Positions 44,276-52,210 of a DNA stretch of 64,000 bases are shown piece by piece; within the stretch, counting starts at the first letter, position 1, and every line of letters starts with the position of its first letter. Source of the stretch: JAIBJN01 sp963825255 (GTDB lineage Bacteria > Actinomycetota > Thermoleophilia > Gaiellales > Gaiellaceae); the NCBI GenBank assembly GCA_963825255.1, contig CAWGSF010000001.1, positions 1-64,000 of the forward strand. Direction: 5' to 3'. A model generated the notes under the pieces. That model saw nothing but the letters and a program-made list of their open reading frames with translations, was not told where the DNA came from and did no database searches. The position numbers were made by a program, and so were the translations under genes.

Positions 44276-45337
44276 CTAGCCCGCGACCCCCGCGGTGCTG
44301 AACGCGGGCATGACCTCGTTCGCGATGAGCTCGAGCTGTCCCTCGACGTCGGGGACGTCGACGTCCCGCTGGGCGAACAGCTTGAGGATGTACGGGTCGG
44401 TGATGCAGAGGATCATGTGGTTGACGCCGGCGGACTCGATCTCCCTGATCTGCGCGGCGCACTCCTCGGGCGTGCCCGCGATGGAGAGCTTGTCGGCGAT
44501 CTCGGGCGTCGTCATCTCGTACGCCTTCTCGAGGTCGCCGGTGCCGAGCACCTCGACGATCGCCTTCGTCTCGGCCGGGTCGATGTCGTGCGCCTCGAAC
44601 TGCTCGTCCGGCTGGGAGGAGAGGTAGAACGTGACGATCGCGCGTGCCGCGGTCTTCGCCTTCTCCGAGTCGGGCCCGCAGGTGACGACGCACCAGGCGC
44701 CGATGTCGAGGCTCGTCCAGTCGCGCCCGGCGCGCTCGGCGCCGATCTTCACGTTGTCGACGACGTAGTCGTACCACGCCTTGTTGTAGCCCAGCGCGCT
44801 GTGGACGCCGTCGGAGACCTCGCCGGCGAGCTGCATCGACTTGGGCCCGCGCATGGCGCCGATGTAGAGCGGCAGCCGCTCCTGCACGGGGCGCGCGAAG
44901 GTGAAGAGCCCCGCGTAGCGGTGGAACTGGCCCTCGTAGGTGATCACGCCCTCGTCGAGGAACGTGCGCATGATCTCGTGCGCCTCCTTGACGCGCGAGA
45001 ACGGCTTGATCGTCTTCCAGTCGACGCCGTACTGCGACAGCATCCCGAAGTTCCCGCAGGAGATGACGCCCTCCGCGCGGCCGCCCGTCAGCTCGTCGAG
45101 GGTGGCGAGCGCCTGGCAGATGAGCGTCGGCTCGCGGAGGTAGACGCTCGACAGGTTGGGCCCGAAGCGGACGTTCGTCGTCTTGTCCGCCGCCGCCGCG
45201 TAGAGCAGCCACAGGTCCTTGTGCCACGTCTCGTCGGCCGCGTAGCAGGCGTAGTAGCCGAGCTCGTCGGCCTTCTTGATGTGCGCGAGCGAGTCGGCGA
45301 GGGGGTAGTCGAGCAGTGTCGTGTAGCTGAACTTCAT
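44276..45337 (-). CDS. LLM-class (F420-dependent type) oxidoreductase
   Basis: A 353-residue TIM-barrel protein of the luciferase-like monooxygenase family, F420-dependent branch. The start MKFSYTTLLDYPLADSLAHI, the strand VRFGPNLSSVYLREPTLICQ, ATLDELTGGRAEGVISCGNF and LPLYIGAMRGPKSMQLAGEV resemble methylenetetrahydromethanopterin reductase-like and F420-dependent dehydrogenase enzymes. An insertion around residues 260-320 (DIDPAETKAIVEVLGTGDLE) is usual in that group. The ATG overlaps the upstream 92-aa gene's TGA. The reaction is not predictable; an alcohol- or hydride-transfer role beside the GMC enzyme is plausible. Confidence 0.88.
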   Translation of the reverse strand: MKFSYTTLLDYPLADSLAHIKKADELGYYACYAADETWHKDLWLLYAAAADKTTNVRFGPNLSSVYLREPTLICQALATLDELTGGRAEGVISCGNFGMLSQYGVDWKTIKPFSRVKEAHEIMRTFLDEGVITYEGQFHRYAGLFTFARPVQERLPLYIGAMRGPKSMQLAGEVSDGVHSALGYNKAWYDYVVDNVKIGAERAGRDWTSLDIGAWCVVTCGPDSEKAKTAARAIVTFYLSSQPDEQFEAHDIDPAETKAIVEVLGTGDLEKAYEMTTPEIADKLSIAGTPEECAAQIREIESAGVNHMILCITDPYILKLFAQRDVDVPDVEGQLELIANEVMPAFSTAGVAG

Positions 45338-45612
45338 GTCGTGCCTCCTTCGGCGGCGTCGGCCTCGATTTCCTCCAGGAGCTCCTCGCCGGACAGGACG
45401 CTGTCCGCGAAGTGGTCGTGCATCCAGTCGAGGTGCTCCCAACGGCTGTCGACGATGCGGCGTGTGTCCCACGCGGGGATGTCCTGCTGGGGCGTGTGCT
45501 CGGTCATGAGCGCAGGGTCGACCTCGTAGATGTGGTCGAAGCGCATGATCACGTCGTCCTTGATCCGCTTCGCCTCGGGGGGCTTCTGCGCGGAGAGCCT
45601 GAAGCCGATCAT
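45334..45612 (-). CDS. Small unrecognised protein, 92 aa
   Basis: Not recognised. It opens MIGFRLSAQKPPEAKRIKDD, continues VIMRFDHIYEVDPALMTEHT and ends in a highly acidic helix (HFADSVLSGEELLEEIEADA). It has several His and Trp (SRWEHLDWMHDHF), which could bind a metal or a partner flavoprotein. No membrane segment or Cys pair. Its stop overlaps the LLM gene start, so the two are co-translated and may form a complex. GGAGG lies upstream of the ATG. Confidence 0.7.
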   Translation of the reverse strand: MIGFRLSAQKPPEAKRIKDDVIMRFDHIYEVDPALMTEHTPQQDIPAWDTRRIVDSRWEHLDWMHDHFADSVLSGEELLEEIEADAAEGGTT

Positions 45613-45687
45613 TCGCCGTCCTCCTTGTTCGCACGCCGTTCGCTGGCCAAGGCGCGGCCTGGCGGCTGCAAGCCTGCGCAGGCCGGC

Positions 45688-45738
45688 GTCCTCGGTCGCG
45701 CCCGTAGCCTCCGGCTACGAACGCTCCCTGCGTCCTTG
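45688..45738 (-). repeat. Dispersed intergenic repeat, copy 2
   Basis: On the minus strand it reads CAAGGACGCAGGGAGCG, then a hairpin CGTAGCC-GGA-GGCTACG, and continues GGGCGCGACCGAGGAC, nearly the same as 33545-33596 on the plus strand. It lies in the gap 45613-45790 between the GlcD-like gene and the 92-aa gene, which holds no other recognisable gene. Confidence 0.7.
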
Positions 45739-45790
45739 TCCTGCTTGCCTTTCGCTCGCCAGTCCATCGCCTTTTCCACCGATCGTCGTG

Positions 45791-47290
45791 CTACTCGTAC
45801 GCCTGGTCGAGCAGGTACTTGCCGGGGTTCATGATGTTGTTCGGGTCGAGCGACCGCTTGATCGTCTTCATCACCTCGAAGCCGCCGCCCAGCTCGAGCG
45901 GGACGAGGTCGACCTCGCCCTCGCGGCACGAGCCGTGGCAGGCCGAGATCGAGCCGCCGTGCTCGATGGCGATGCGGGCGATCTCGCGCTTGGCGTCCAC
46001 CCAGGCGGCCCAGCTCTCGTCGTCCCACTTCATCTCCCAGATGCCGATGTCGATCTCGGTGAGGTAGTCGCCCCACGATTTGAAGGCCCCGTTCGTGTAG
46101 GCGAACATGCCCCAGTCGTCGAACATGTCGAAGCGCTCGCGCAGGTCGGCGGCGATCGCGTGCCACTTCTCGCGGACGGCCGGGAGCTGCGAGTAGAGGA
46201 TCGCCGCGTCCTCGCAGTGCCAGCTCATGAGCGCGACCTGGCCGTCCCGCGTCCGCCCGTGCTGCGGCGTCGCGTAGCGGTCGTGGCGCGAGGCCCAGTC
46301 GCCCTGGGAGATCTCGTCGCCCAGGTAGTGGCTCCCGTTCTCCTTCGCGATGCGCATGATCTGCTTCGCGCCCGCCCGGACCTCGTCCTTCTGGCCGTAC
46401 ATGGCGACGGCGACGACGCCGTTCACCCAGTCCGGCTGCGGGATGTAGGCCTCGTCGTCGCGGCGCAGGTACTTGACCTTCCACTCGTCGAAGAGGACGA
46501 CCCCCGCCAGTGTCGCGAGGCCCGAGCGGGCGAAGTCGCCCGTCGCCTTCCAGGCGTCCTCGTAGGTCCTGTACGCGAAGAAGGCCGAGAACTCGGTCTC
46601 GGGCCGCTTGACGAGCTCGAGCGTCGCCTCGGTGACGATCCCGAGCGTGCCCTGGTGGCCCATGAACAGGTGCTTGAGGTGGTAGCCGCTCGACGACTTG
46701 CGCACCTTCCTCCCGCCGCCGTCGCCGACGCGGATGATCTCGCCCGTCGGGAGCACGATCTCGAAGCTGATCACGAGGTCGCGCGTGTGGCCGTAGCGGC
46801 CGCCGATGAGCGACCAGCCGCTCGTGCCGATCCGCCCGCCGACGAGCGAGCACGGGTACGACGCCGGGTTGTCCGGGTAGATGAAGCCGAGGGGCTGCAG
46901 CTCCTGGGAGAGCTTCAGCATGTTGATCCCCGGCTGGACGGTGACCGTGCGGTCTGCAACGTCGATCTCGAGGATCTTGTTCATGAGCTTGACGTCGACG
47001 AGGATCCCGTGCTTCAGAGGCACGGCCCCGTCGGTGAGCCCGGTGCCGCCGGCGCGGGGGACGACCGGGATCCGCGCGCGGTTGGCCAGCTTCACGACCT
47101 CGGAGATCTGCTCCGCCGAGGTGGGGAGGACGACGGCCTGCGGGATGTAGTCCTCCCACTTGTGCTTCGGGAAGGGCGAGGGGACGCGGGCGCGGTTGAA
47201 GAGCGCCGAGCGGCCGGTGAAGACGTGGTCCTCGCCGCAGATGGCGACGAGCTCGTCGACCAGGGTGTCGGGAAGGGTCGCGATCGCCAT
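45791..47290 (-). CDS. FAD-binding oxidase, GlcD-like
   Basis: A 499-residue flavoprotein with a PCMH-type FAD domain: PQAVVLPTSAEQISEVVKLA, VVPRAGGTGLTDGAVPLKHG and the strand VGGRIGTSGWSLIGGRYGHT. The substrate domain includes GHQGTLGIVTEATLELVKRP and ends LDPNNIMNPGKYLLDQAYE, the normal family C-terminus. It probably oxidises a 2-hydroxy acid or related compound, with the GlcF-like Fe-S protein upstream accepting electrons. The start region reads GGGAGGAGCATTAGATG, so the ribosome-binding site is part of an inverted repeat shared with 47443-47458. Intact. Confidence 0.9.
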   Translation of the reverse strand: MAIATLPDTLVDELVAICGEDHVFTGRSALFNRARVPSPFPKHKWEDYIPQAVVLPTSAEQISEVVKLANRARIPVVPRAGGTGLTDGAVPLKHGILVDVKLMNKILEIDVADRTVTVQPGINMLKLSQELQPLGFIYPDNPASYPCSLVGGRIGTSGWSLIGGRYGHTRDLVISFEIVLPTGEIIRVGDGGGRKVRKSSSGYHLKHLFMGHQGTLGIVTEATLELVKRPETEFSAFFAYRTYEDAWKATGDFARSGLATLAGVVLFDEWKVKYLRRDDEAYIPQPDWVNGVVAVAMYGQKDEVRAGAKQIMRIAKENGSHYLGDEISQGDWASRHDRYATPQHGRTRDGQVALMSWHCEDAAILYSQLPAVREKWHAIAADLRERFDMFDDWGMFAYTNGAFKSWGDYLTEIDIGIWEMKWDDESWAAWVDAKREIARIAIEHGGSISACHGSCREGEVDLVPLELGGGFEVMKTIKRSLDPNNIMNPGKYLLDQAYE

Positions 47291-47458
47291 CTAATGCTCC
47301 TCCCAGTAATGCTGGCGAGATCTTGGGTCGCGAGCACCAAGCCAGAGGTCGCCCTCGGTCGCAGGCAAGGCCGGAAGCCTTGACAAGAGCGAGGGTGGGC
47401 TCTGGCGCCGCGTGATCGCGGGCCAGGGGCCGGTATGTTTTGCTGGGAGGGGCATTAG
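47291..47458. repeat. Intergenic nested inverted-repeat element (MITE-like or RNA structure)
   Basis: The ends are CTAATGCTCCTCCCAG (47291-47306) and CTGGGAGGGGCATTAG (47443-47458), inverted with 15 of 16 positions matching. Inside are further nested pairs: GCCAGAG/CTCTGGC, CCCTCG/CGAGGG and, at the centre, CAAGGC-CGGAA-GCCTTG. The whole span between the GlcF-like stop and the GlcD-like start can therefore fold into one long hairpin. One end is also the ribosome-binding site of the downstream gene. Confidence 0.7.
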
Positions 47459-48684
47459 ACCTCGAATCCGGCCGATTCGGCCACGAGCTCGAAGATGTCG
47501 AACACCTCGATCCCCTGCGCCTTGCCCTGCTCCGTGAGCGGGCGCTCCGACCACGGGCATGCCGAGACGAGCGTGTCGACGCCCTCGAGCGCCGCCGCCC
47601 TCTCCACCCGGCGGCGACTGATCTCGGCGGTGATCTCCGGCTTCTCGGTCGCGAGGTTCGAGCCGGCGCCCGAGCAGTAGGACCACTGCGTGACGTGGTC
47701 GACGTCGACGAACGTCAGCCCGGGGATCGCCCGCAGGATCTCGCGCGGCGACTTCCAGACCCCCATCCGCTTGTTCAGGCGGCACGGGTCGTGGTAGGTG
47801 ACCGTCTTCTCGATCGGCGTGGTCAGCTTCAGCTTCCCCTCTCGGATGAGCTCGGCCACGAGGTCGACCCCGAGCAGGATCTCGAACTCGTCGAAGTTGT
47901 CATCGAGCGTCGGGTAGTGCTCGATGATCGTGATGTAGTCGTGCGGGTCGAGGCAGATGATCCGTTTCGTGCCCGTCTTGCGCCAGTCGAGCATGTTGTG
48001 CTCGGCCATCTTGTGGGCGACGTCCACGTACCCGGTCTCCCACATCGGCCCGCCGCAGCACCACTGCTGGCTCATGAGGCCGAACTCGACGCCCGCGGCG
48101 GCCAGGATGAGCGCGACGGCGCGGGGGACGGACGGCCGGTAGAACGCCGCCTCGCAGTCGGCGAAGAGGATCGTGTCCCCGCCGGTCGGGATGTCGAGCC
48201 CAGCCGCCCAGGCCCGGACCTTGCTCCCCGAGGTCTCGGTGCGCCACCCGAGCACGGGCTCGTTGCCCCAGCGGTCCGTGAGCTCCGCCCAGCGCTGCCA
48301 GTTCTCCTGGTGGATGCCCTCCTCGACCGCGAGCGTCCGCATCGCCCTGACGACGTCGATGGTCCGCTGGCGGAAGCGGTAGAAGTCCCCGGTGAAGAGG
48401 GTGTTCGGGCACCGGAGCTCGCAGGCCCCGCACATCGTGCAGTGCACGTAGTCCTCGGCGACGTCCTCGATCGTCAGGTGGCCCTCGTCCATGGCGACGA
48501 CGTTGGCGTGGAACGCGGTGGGCGTGTGCCGCTCGTCGCGCGTGACCTGCATGACCGGGCAGACCTCGCGGCAGAACTTGTGGCCCGAGCTGAAGCAGTT
48601 GTACGCGGCGTTCCGCCACTCCTCGACGAGCGCCTCTGCGGGGGCTCCGTTCGTCGACTCACCGGAAGCCGTGCGTTCGGCCAT
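47455..48684 (-). CDS. Iron-sulfur (CCG-domain) oxidoreductase, GlcF-like
   Basis: A 409-residue soluble Fe-S protein. The N-terminus has CFSSGHKFCREVCPVMQVTR and the second cluster CTMCGACELRCPNTLFTG, both 4Fe-4S. Two CCG domains follow: QQWCCGGPMWETGYVDVAHK and, at the C-terminal domain, YHDPCRLNKRMGVWKSPREI with a WSYCSGAGSNLATEKPEITA variant instead of CCG. It likely accepts electrons from the GlcD-like oxidase downstream. The ATG has AAAGGAGAG upstream. Intact. Confidence 0.9.
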   Translation of the reverse strand: MAERTASGESTNGAPAEALVEEWRNAAYNCFSSGHKFCREVCPVMQVTRDERHTPTAFHANVVAMDEGHLTIEDVAEDYVHCTMCGACELRCPNTLFTGDFYRFRQRTIDVVRAMRTLAVEEGIHQENWQRWAELTDRWGNEPVLGWRTETSGSKVRAWAAGLDIPTGGDTILFADCEAAFYRPSVPRAVALILAAAGVEFGLMSQQWCCGGPMWETGYVDVAHKMAEHNMLDWRKTGTKRIICLDPHDYITIIEHYPTLDDNFDEFEILLGVDLVAELIREGKLKLTTPIEKTVTYHDPCRLNKRMGVWKSPREILRAIPGLTFVDVDHVTQWSYCSGAGSNLATEKPEITAEISRRRVERAAALEGVDTLVSACPWSERPLTEQGKAQGIEVFDIFELVAESAGFEV

Positions 48685-48773
48685 CGAGCTCTCCTTTCGC
48701 CGAGCGGTGCGGTGCCGCGACTCTAATGGATCGCCGGATGCCAGACGAGTGCTCCGGTATAAGTCCGGGCGCG

Positions 48774-48809
48774 ATGGCGACGACGGAGATGCAGGAGCCC
48801 GCCGAGTAG
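48774..48809 (+). other. Possible 11-codon upstream ORF
   Basis: ATG at 48774 opens MATTEMQEPAE ending at TAG 48809, six nt before the EamA ATG. TATAAG lies at 48758-48763, 10 nt before this ATG, so transcription may start here. It may be a leader peptide or chance. Confidence 0.3.
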
Positions 48810-48815
48810 CGCTGG

Positions 48816-49675
48816 ATGGGGATCGCTCTCGGTCTCACGGCCGCCCTGTCGTGGGGCCTGGCGGACTACTTCGCGGCTGTCGCCTCGCGGCGCACCGGCG
48901 CGTTCCGGGTCGTCCTCGGCTTCCACGTCATGGCGATGGGGCTCCTGGGCGCGCTCCTTCTCGCGACCGGGGAAGGGCTCGCGGACGTCTCGGGGGCGAC
49001 CTCGCCTGGCTCGCGGGCGCGGGCGTGCTCGGCGGGCTTTCCTACCTCGCCTTCTACCGCGCTCTCAGCATCGGCCCGATCTCGATCGTGAGCCCGATCG
49101 TCTCGGCGTACGCGGCGGTGACGGTTGTCTGCGCGGTCGTCATCGGCGGCGAGCGGCTCGGAGGTGAAGAGGTCGCGGCCATCGTCGTCGTCATGCTCGG
49201 CGTCCTCCTCGCCTCGTCCGATCTCGCCCAGATGCGCTCGCTCGAGCGCGTCGCCGCCCTCGGCATCCTGCTCGCGCTCGCGACCGCCGTGCTGATCGGG
49301 GTCTTCGTCTACGGCGTCGCGTACTTCAGCGCGGACTACGGCTGGCTCGTCCCCATCTTCCTCGCGCGGGGGTTCTCGACCCTCTTCCTCCTCGCGGCGT
49401 CGCTCCCGGGCGGGGAGTGGCGGTTCCCGGACCGCTCGCCGAGCCTCCTGGCGATGATCGCCCTGATCGCCGTCGTCGACACGGTCGGCTACGTCGCCTT
49501 CAACTTCGGCGTCCGCCACGCGGACACGGCCGTCGTGGCGACGGCGGCGGCGCCCTACGCCGTCGTCCCGATCGTCGCCGGCGTCGTCCTCCTCCACGAG
49601 CGCCCGAAGGCGACCCAGTGGACCGGAGTCGGCTTCGTGATCGCCGGCCTCGTGCTCCTCGGTCTGACCGCGTAA
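48816..49675 (+). CDS. EamA-family transporter, second (one frame break)
   Basis: A DMT-superfamily transporter of about 287 residues, ten helices. It opens GIALGLTAALSWGLADYFAA, and the repeat loops FYRALSIGPISIVSPIVSAY and YVAFNFGVRHADTAVVATAA and VLLHERPKATQWTGVGFVIA are typical. One G appears to be missing from a G5 run near 48998, joining ATGEGLADVS to GGDLAWLAGAGVLGGL. The substrate is unknown. A strong hairpin follows the stop. Confidence 0.85.
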
Positions 49676-49699
49676 GGGGGACGGCCGAGCCGTCCCCCT
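49675..49699. terminator. Bidirectional terminator hairpin
   Basis: Perfect arms AGGGGGACGGC and GCCGTCCCCCT with loop CGA, starting at the stop codon of the plus-strand EamA gene and 13 nt from the end of the minus-strand permease. It serves two convergent genes. Confidence 0.75.
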
Positions 49700-49711
49700 A
49701 CCACCGCGTAG

Positions 49712-51235
49712 CTAGCTTCCGGTGACCGGTGCAGCCGGCGTCGCTGGAGCCTCGGATCCTTCCGGCATCGTCGGGACCTCTTCACGCCAGTGCGGCGACT
49801 CTTTGTCCTGCACGATGCGCCGGTACAGGAAGAGCAGGAGCGAGATGGCGAGGACACCGAAGCCGATGATCTTCACCTGAGCACCCTCGCCGTAGCCGCC
49901 GGCGGCGATCTGGAACCAGCCGACGCCGACGACGGAGAAGACGATGAACATGGCGCAGAGGACGCCGGCGATCGGCGTCCAGTAGTTGGCCAGCTTGATC
50001 GGCCGTGGCCAGTTCGGCCGATCCCTTCTCAGCAGAACGAACGCGGAGAGTGCGAACACGTGCGCCAGGACGTAGCCGATGTTGCTCGCCGCGAGGATGC
50101 CGAAGATGTTGCCGACGAAGAGGACGAAGAGGATGTTGATGACCGTGTCGAGGCTCATGGCGAACCCCGGGACGTTCCACCTGTTGAGCCTCCCGAGCTG
50201 CCTGATCGTGAGCCCGTCGTTCGAGATGCCGTAGAGCGCGCGGCTCCCGTCTGCCGTGGCGGTGTTCATCGAGATGACGAAGCTCGCCAGGATGACGACG
50301 ACGAAGAAGTTGGTCAGGTCGCTCCCTACGAGCTGGTTCAGCGCTCCGACGTAGTCGTACGCCTCGACCGTCTCCGCACCCACGCCGCCGACCAGCCCGA
50401 TCGGCAGGATCGTGTAGACGATCAGCGAGAAGATCGCCGCCGAGAGGAGCGCCTTTCTCGTGTCGTTGACGGTGTCCTTGTACTCGGGCGCGAATGTCGC
50501 GCACGTGTCGACGCCGCCGGCGGACCAGATCATGATCCAGATCCAGACGAGCGCCATCTGCCAGCCTCCCCAGGCAAGGCCGGGATCGTCCAGGTTGTAC
50601 GTCAGGTTCGCCGAGTCGAAGTCGCCGTTCAGGAACGGCAGAATCATGAAGACGAAGAGCGGAACCATCAGGAGCACGCCCGCCAGGTAGTTGAACGTCA
50701 CCGCGAGCCGCGCGCCGAAGAAGTTCCAGACCCAGACGAAGAGGATGACCCCTATCGCGATCAGGTGCTGGAGTCCGATAAAGACGCTCCCGGTGCTGAA
50801 ATAGCCGTCGTCGATCTCGGCGCCGCCGAAGGCATTCGTGCCGTACGGCTCGTTCGGCCACCACGCCGCCTGGGCGATCGAGCCGACGAACAGGCCGAGG
50901 AAGGCGAGCACGACCGACCAGCCGATCCAATAGCCGAAGGTGGCGATCGGCCCCACGAGCGTCGTGTACTTGCGCCAGCCCTCGTTCGCGTAGAGGGGGA
51001 ACCCGCCCGATTTGTTCGGGAACATGGCCGCGAGCTCGGAATAGAGGACCATCACGAACACGATCAGGAGGGCCGTGATCCCCCACAACATGGCGGCGCC
51101 CCAGCCACCGAGGTCGAGGACCGAATAGCCGAGGGACCCCAGGAGGAAACCCGGATTCGCGAGCGCCAGCACGAATCCGTCATACCAGCGGAGGGTCTTG
51201 AGGAGGTGACGCTCCTCGACGACTGCCTGAGCCAC
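49712..51235 (-). CDS. APC-superfamily permease, copy 3
   Basis: An intact 507-residue permease with about twelve helices. MAQAVVEERHLLKTLRWYDG and FVLALANPGFLLGSLGYSVL are near those of the permease at 38535-40123, and the loop TCATFAPEYKDTVNDTRKAL and DRPNWPRPIKLANYWTPIAG are also shared, so the two are paralogues. The C-terminal tail is short and acidic. It is divergent from a zinc-ribbon and Usp gene pair that are also paralogues of those near copy 2. Probable amino acid or amine transporter. Confidence 0.9.
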   Translation of the reverse strand: MAQAVVEERHLLKTLRWYDGFVLALANPGFLLGSLGYSVLDLGGWGAAMLWGITALLIVFVMVLYSELAAMFPNKSGGFPLYANEGWRKYTTLVGPIATFGYWIGWSVVLAFLGLFVGSIAQAAWWPNEPYGTNAFGGAEIDDGYFSTGSVFIGLQHLIAIGVILFVWVWNFFGARLAVTFNYLAGVLLMVPLFVFMILPFLNGDFDSANLTYNLDDPGLAWGGWQMALVWIWIMIWSAGGVDTCATFAPEYKDTVNDTRKALLSAAIFSLIVYTILPIGLVGGVGAETVEAYDYVGALNQLVGSDLTNFFVVVILASFVISMNTATADGSRALYGISNDGLTIRQLGRLNRWNVPGFAMSLDTVINILFVLFVGNIFGILAASNIGYVLAHVFALSAFVLLRRDRPNWPRPIKLANYWTPIAGVLCAMFIVFSVVGVGWFQIAAGGYGEGAQVKIIGFGVLAISLLLFLYRRIVQDKESPHWREEVPTMPEGSEAPATPAAPVTGS

Positions 51236-51369
51236 GTTCTACCTCCGAGTCTCGTGCGTCATGCCTGGATCGTGCGCGCGACCGTACCACCTGGTCCGGA
51301 CGCGTTCAAAGCCCAACCGTCGGAGCGGTCGAACGTGCGAGAAGTGTCCCCCGTAGAATCGGAACTGAC

Positions 51370-51723
51370 GTGCGCAAGCCGCCGATCACGATCAGGTGCG
51401 ACTGCGGCGAGACCCGGGAGGTGCCGTACGGCGAGCGCTGGCGTTGTGAGGGATGCGGGCGGGCCTGGGATACGAGCCAGATCCCAGTCGACGAGTACGA
51501 GGGCCTGCTCCGGAGAATGCGGCGCGCGCGCCTCGAGGCGGTCGGGGTCGCCGTGCTGCTCGCTGCGATTCTCGTACCCCTGATCGTCCTCGCCGACGCG
51601 CGCTTCATCTTCGTCGTTCCCGTCGTCGCCGCGGCGTGGCTGTTCCTCTACCTTCCGTCCTGGCGGCGGAGGGCGCGGCGGACGGCCCACGAGTCCCCCC
51701 GCTGGGAGCTCCACCCGGAGTAG
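51370..51723 (+). CDS. Zinc-ribbon membrane protein, copy 2
   Basis: A 117-residue protein with an N-terminal zinc ribbon ITIRCDCGETREVPYGERWR, CEGCGRAWDTSQIPVDEYEG and two helices (AVGVAVLLAAILVPLIVLAD and IFVVPVVAAAWLFLYL). It parallels the copy at 38092-38449, including the CGETxE and DTSQI motifs. It begins at GTG 51370 with TAGAAT 10 nt upstream. It runs four nt before the Usp-like gene and diverges from the APC permease. Function not known; the ribbon may sense metal or bind Usp. Confidence 0.8.
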   Translation: MRKPPITIRCDCGETREVPYGERWRCEGCGRAWDTSQIPVDEYEGLLRRMRRARLEAVGVAVLLAAILVPLIVLADARFIFVVPVVAAAWLFLYLPSWRRRARRTAHESPRWELHPE

Positions 51724-51727
51724 GCCG

Positions 51728-52210
51728 GTGCTGACGCTGCGTCGAGCCTCCCCGCGCGAGACGACGGGATCCCTCGTGCCCCGAGGACGGCCGGTCTTGC
51801 TCGCCACCATGGACGTCCCGTTCGATGAGGCCGCCGCCGAGTTCGCCGTCGACAGCGCAGTCGAGTGCGGTCAGCCGCTGATCGTCGCCAACGTCGTCGA
51901 GATCCCGTTGGCGCCGCTGTGTGTCGGGATGGGCTATGGCTCGCTCGATCCGGACGAACACGACGCGGCGAATCTCAGGGCCCCGGCCGAGCTCGCGCAT
52001 GCGCTCGGGGTCGAGATCGAACGCCTGCGCGTTTTGAGCCCGCACCCGGTGGCGGCGCTCCTCGAGCTGACGACCGAGCGGCGGCCGGGCCTGCTCGTGT
52101 TCGGCCCCGACCGGACACGGCTGAAGCCTCGTGCCTACCGCAAGGCCGTGAAGCGGATCGTCGACCGCGCCGCCTGCCTCGTCTGGGTCGCGGACGCCCG
52201 AGCTCAGTAG
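51728..52210 (+). CDS. Divergent Usp-like protein, copy 2
   Basis: A 160-residue UspA-fold protein. It has VLLATMDVPFDEAAAEFAVD and, at the C-terminus, GLLVFGPDRTRLKPRAYRKA and VKRIVDRAACLVWVADA, which line up with copy 1 at 37623-38095. As in copy 1, the classical G-x2-G-x9-G(S/T) ATP motif is absent. The middle AAALLELTTERRPGL-type segment is common to Usp folds. It is intact, starts at GTG 51728 and converges with the SDR gene by a 7-nt overlap. Confidence 0.8.
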   Translation: MLTLRRASPRETTGSLVPRGRPVLLATMDVPFDEAAAEFAVDSAVECGQPLIVANVVEIPLAPLCVGMGYGSLDPDEHDAANLRAPAELAHALGVEIERLRVLSPHPVAALLELTTERRPGLLVFGPDRTRLKPRAYRKAVKRIVDRAACLVWVADARAQ

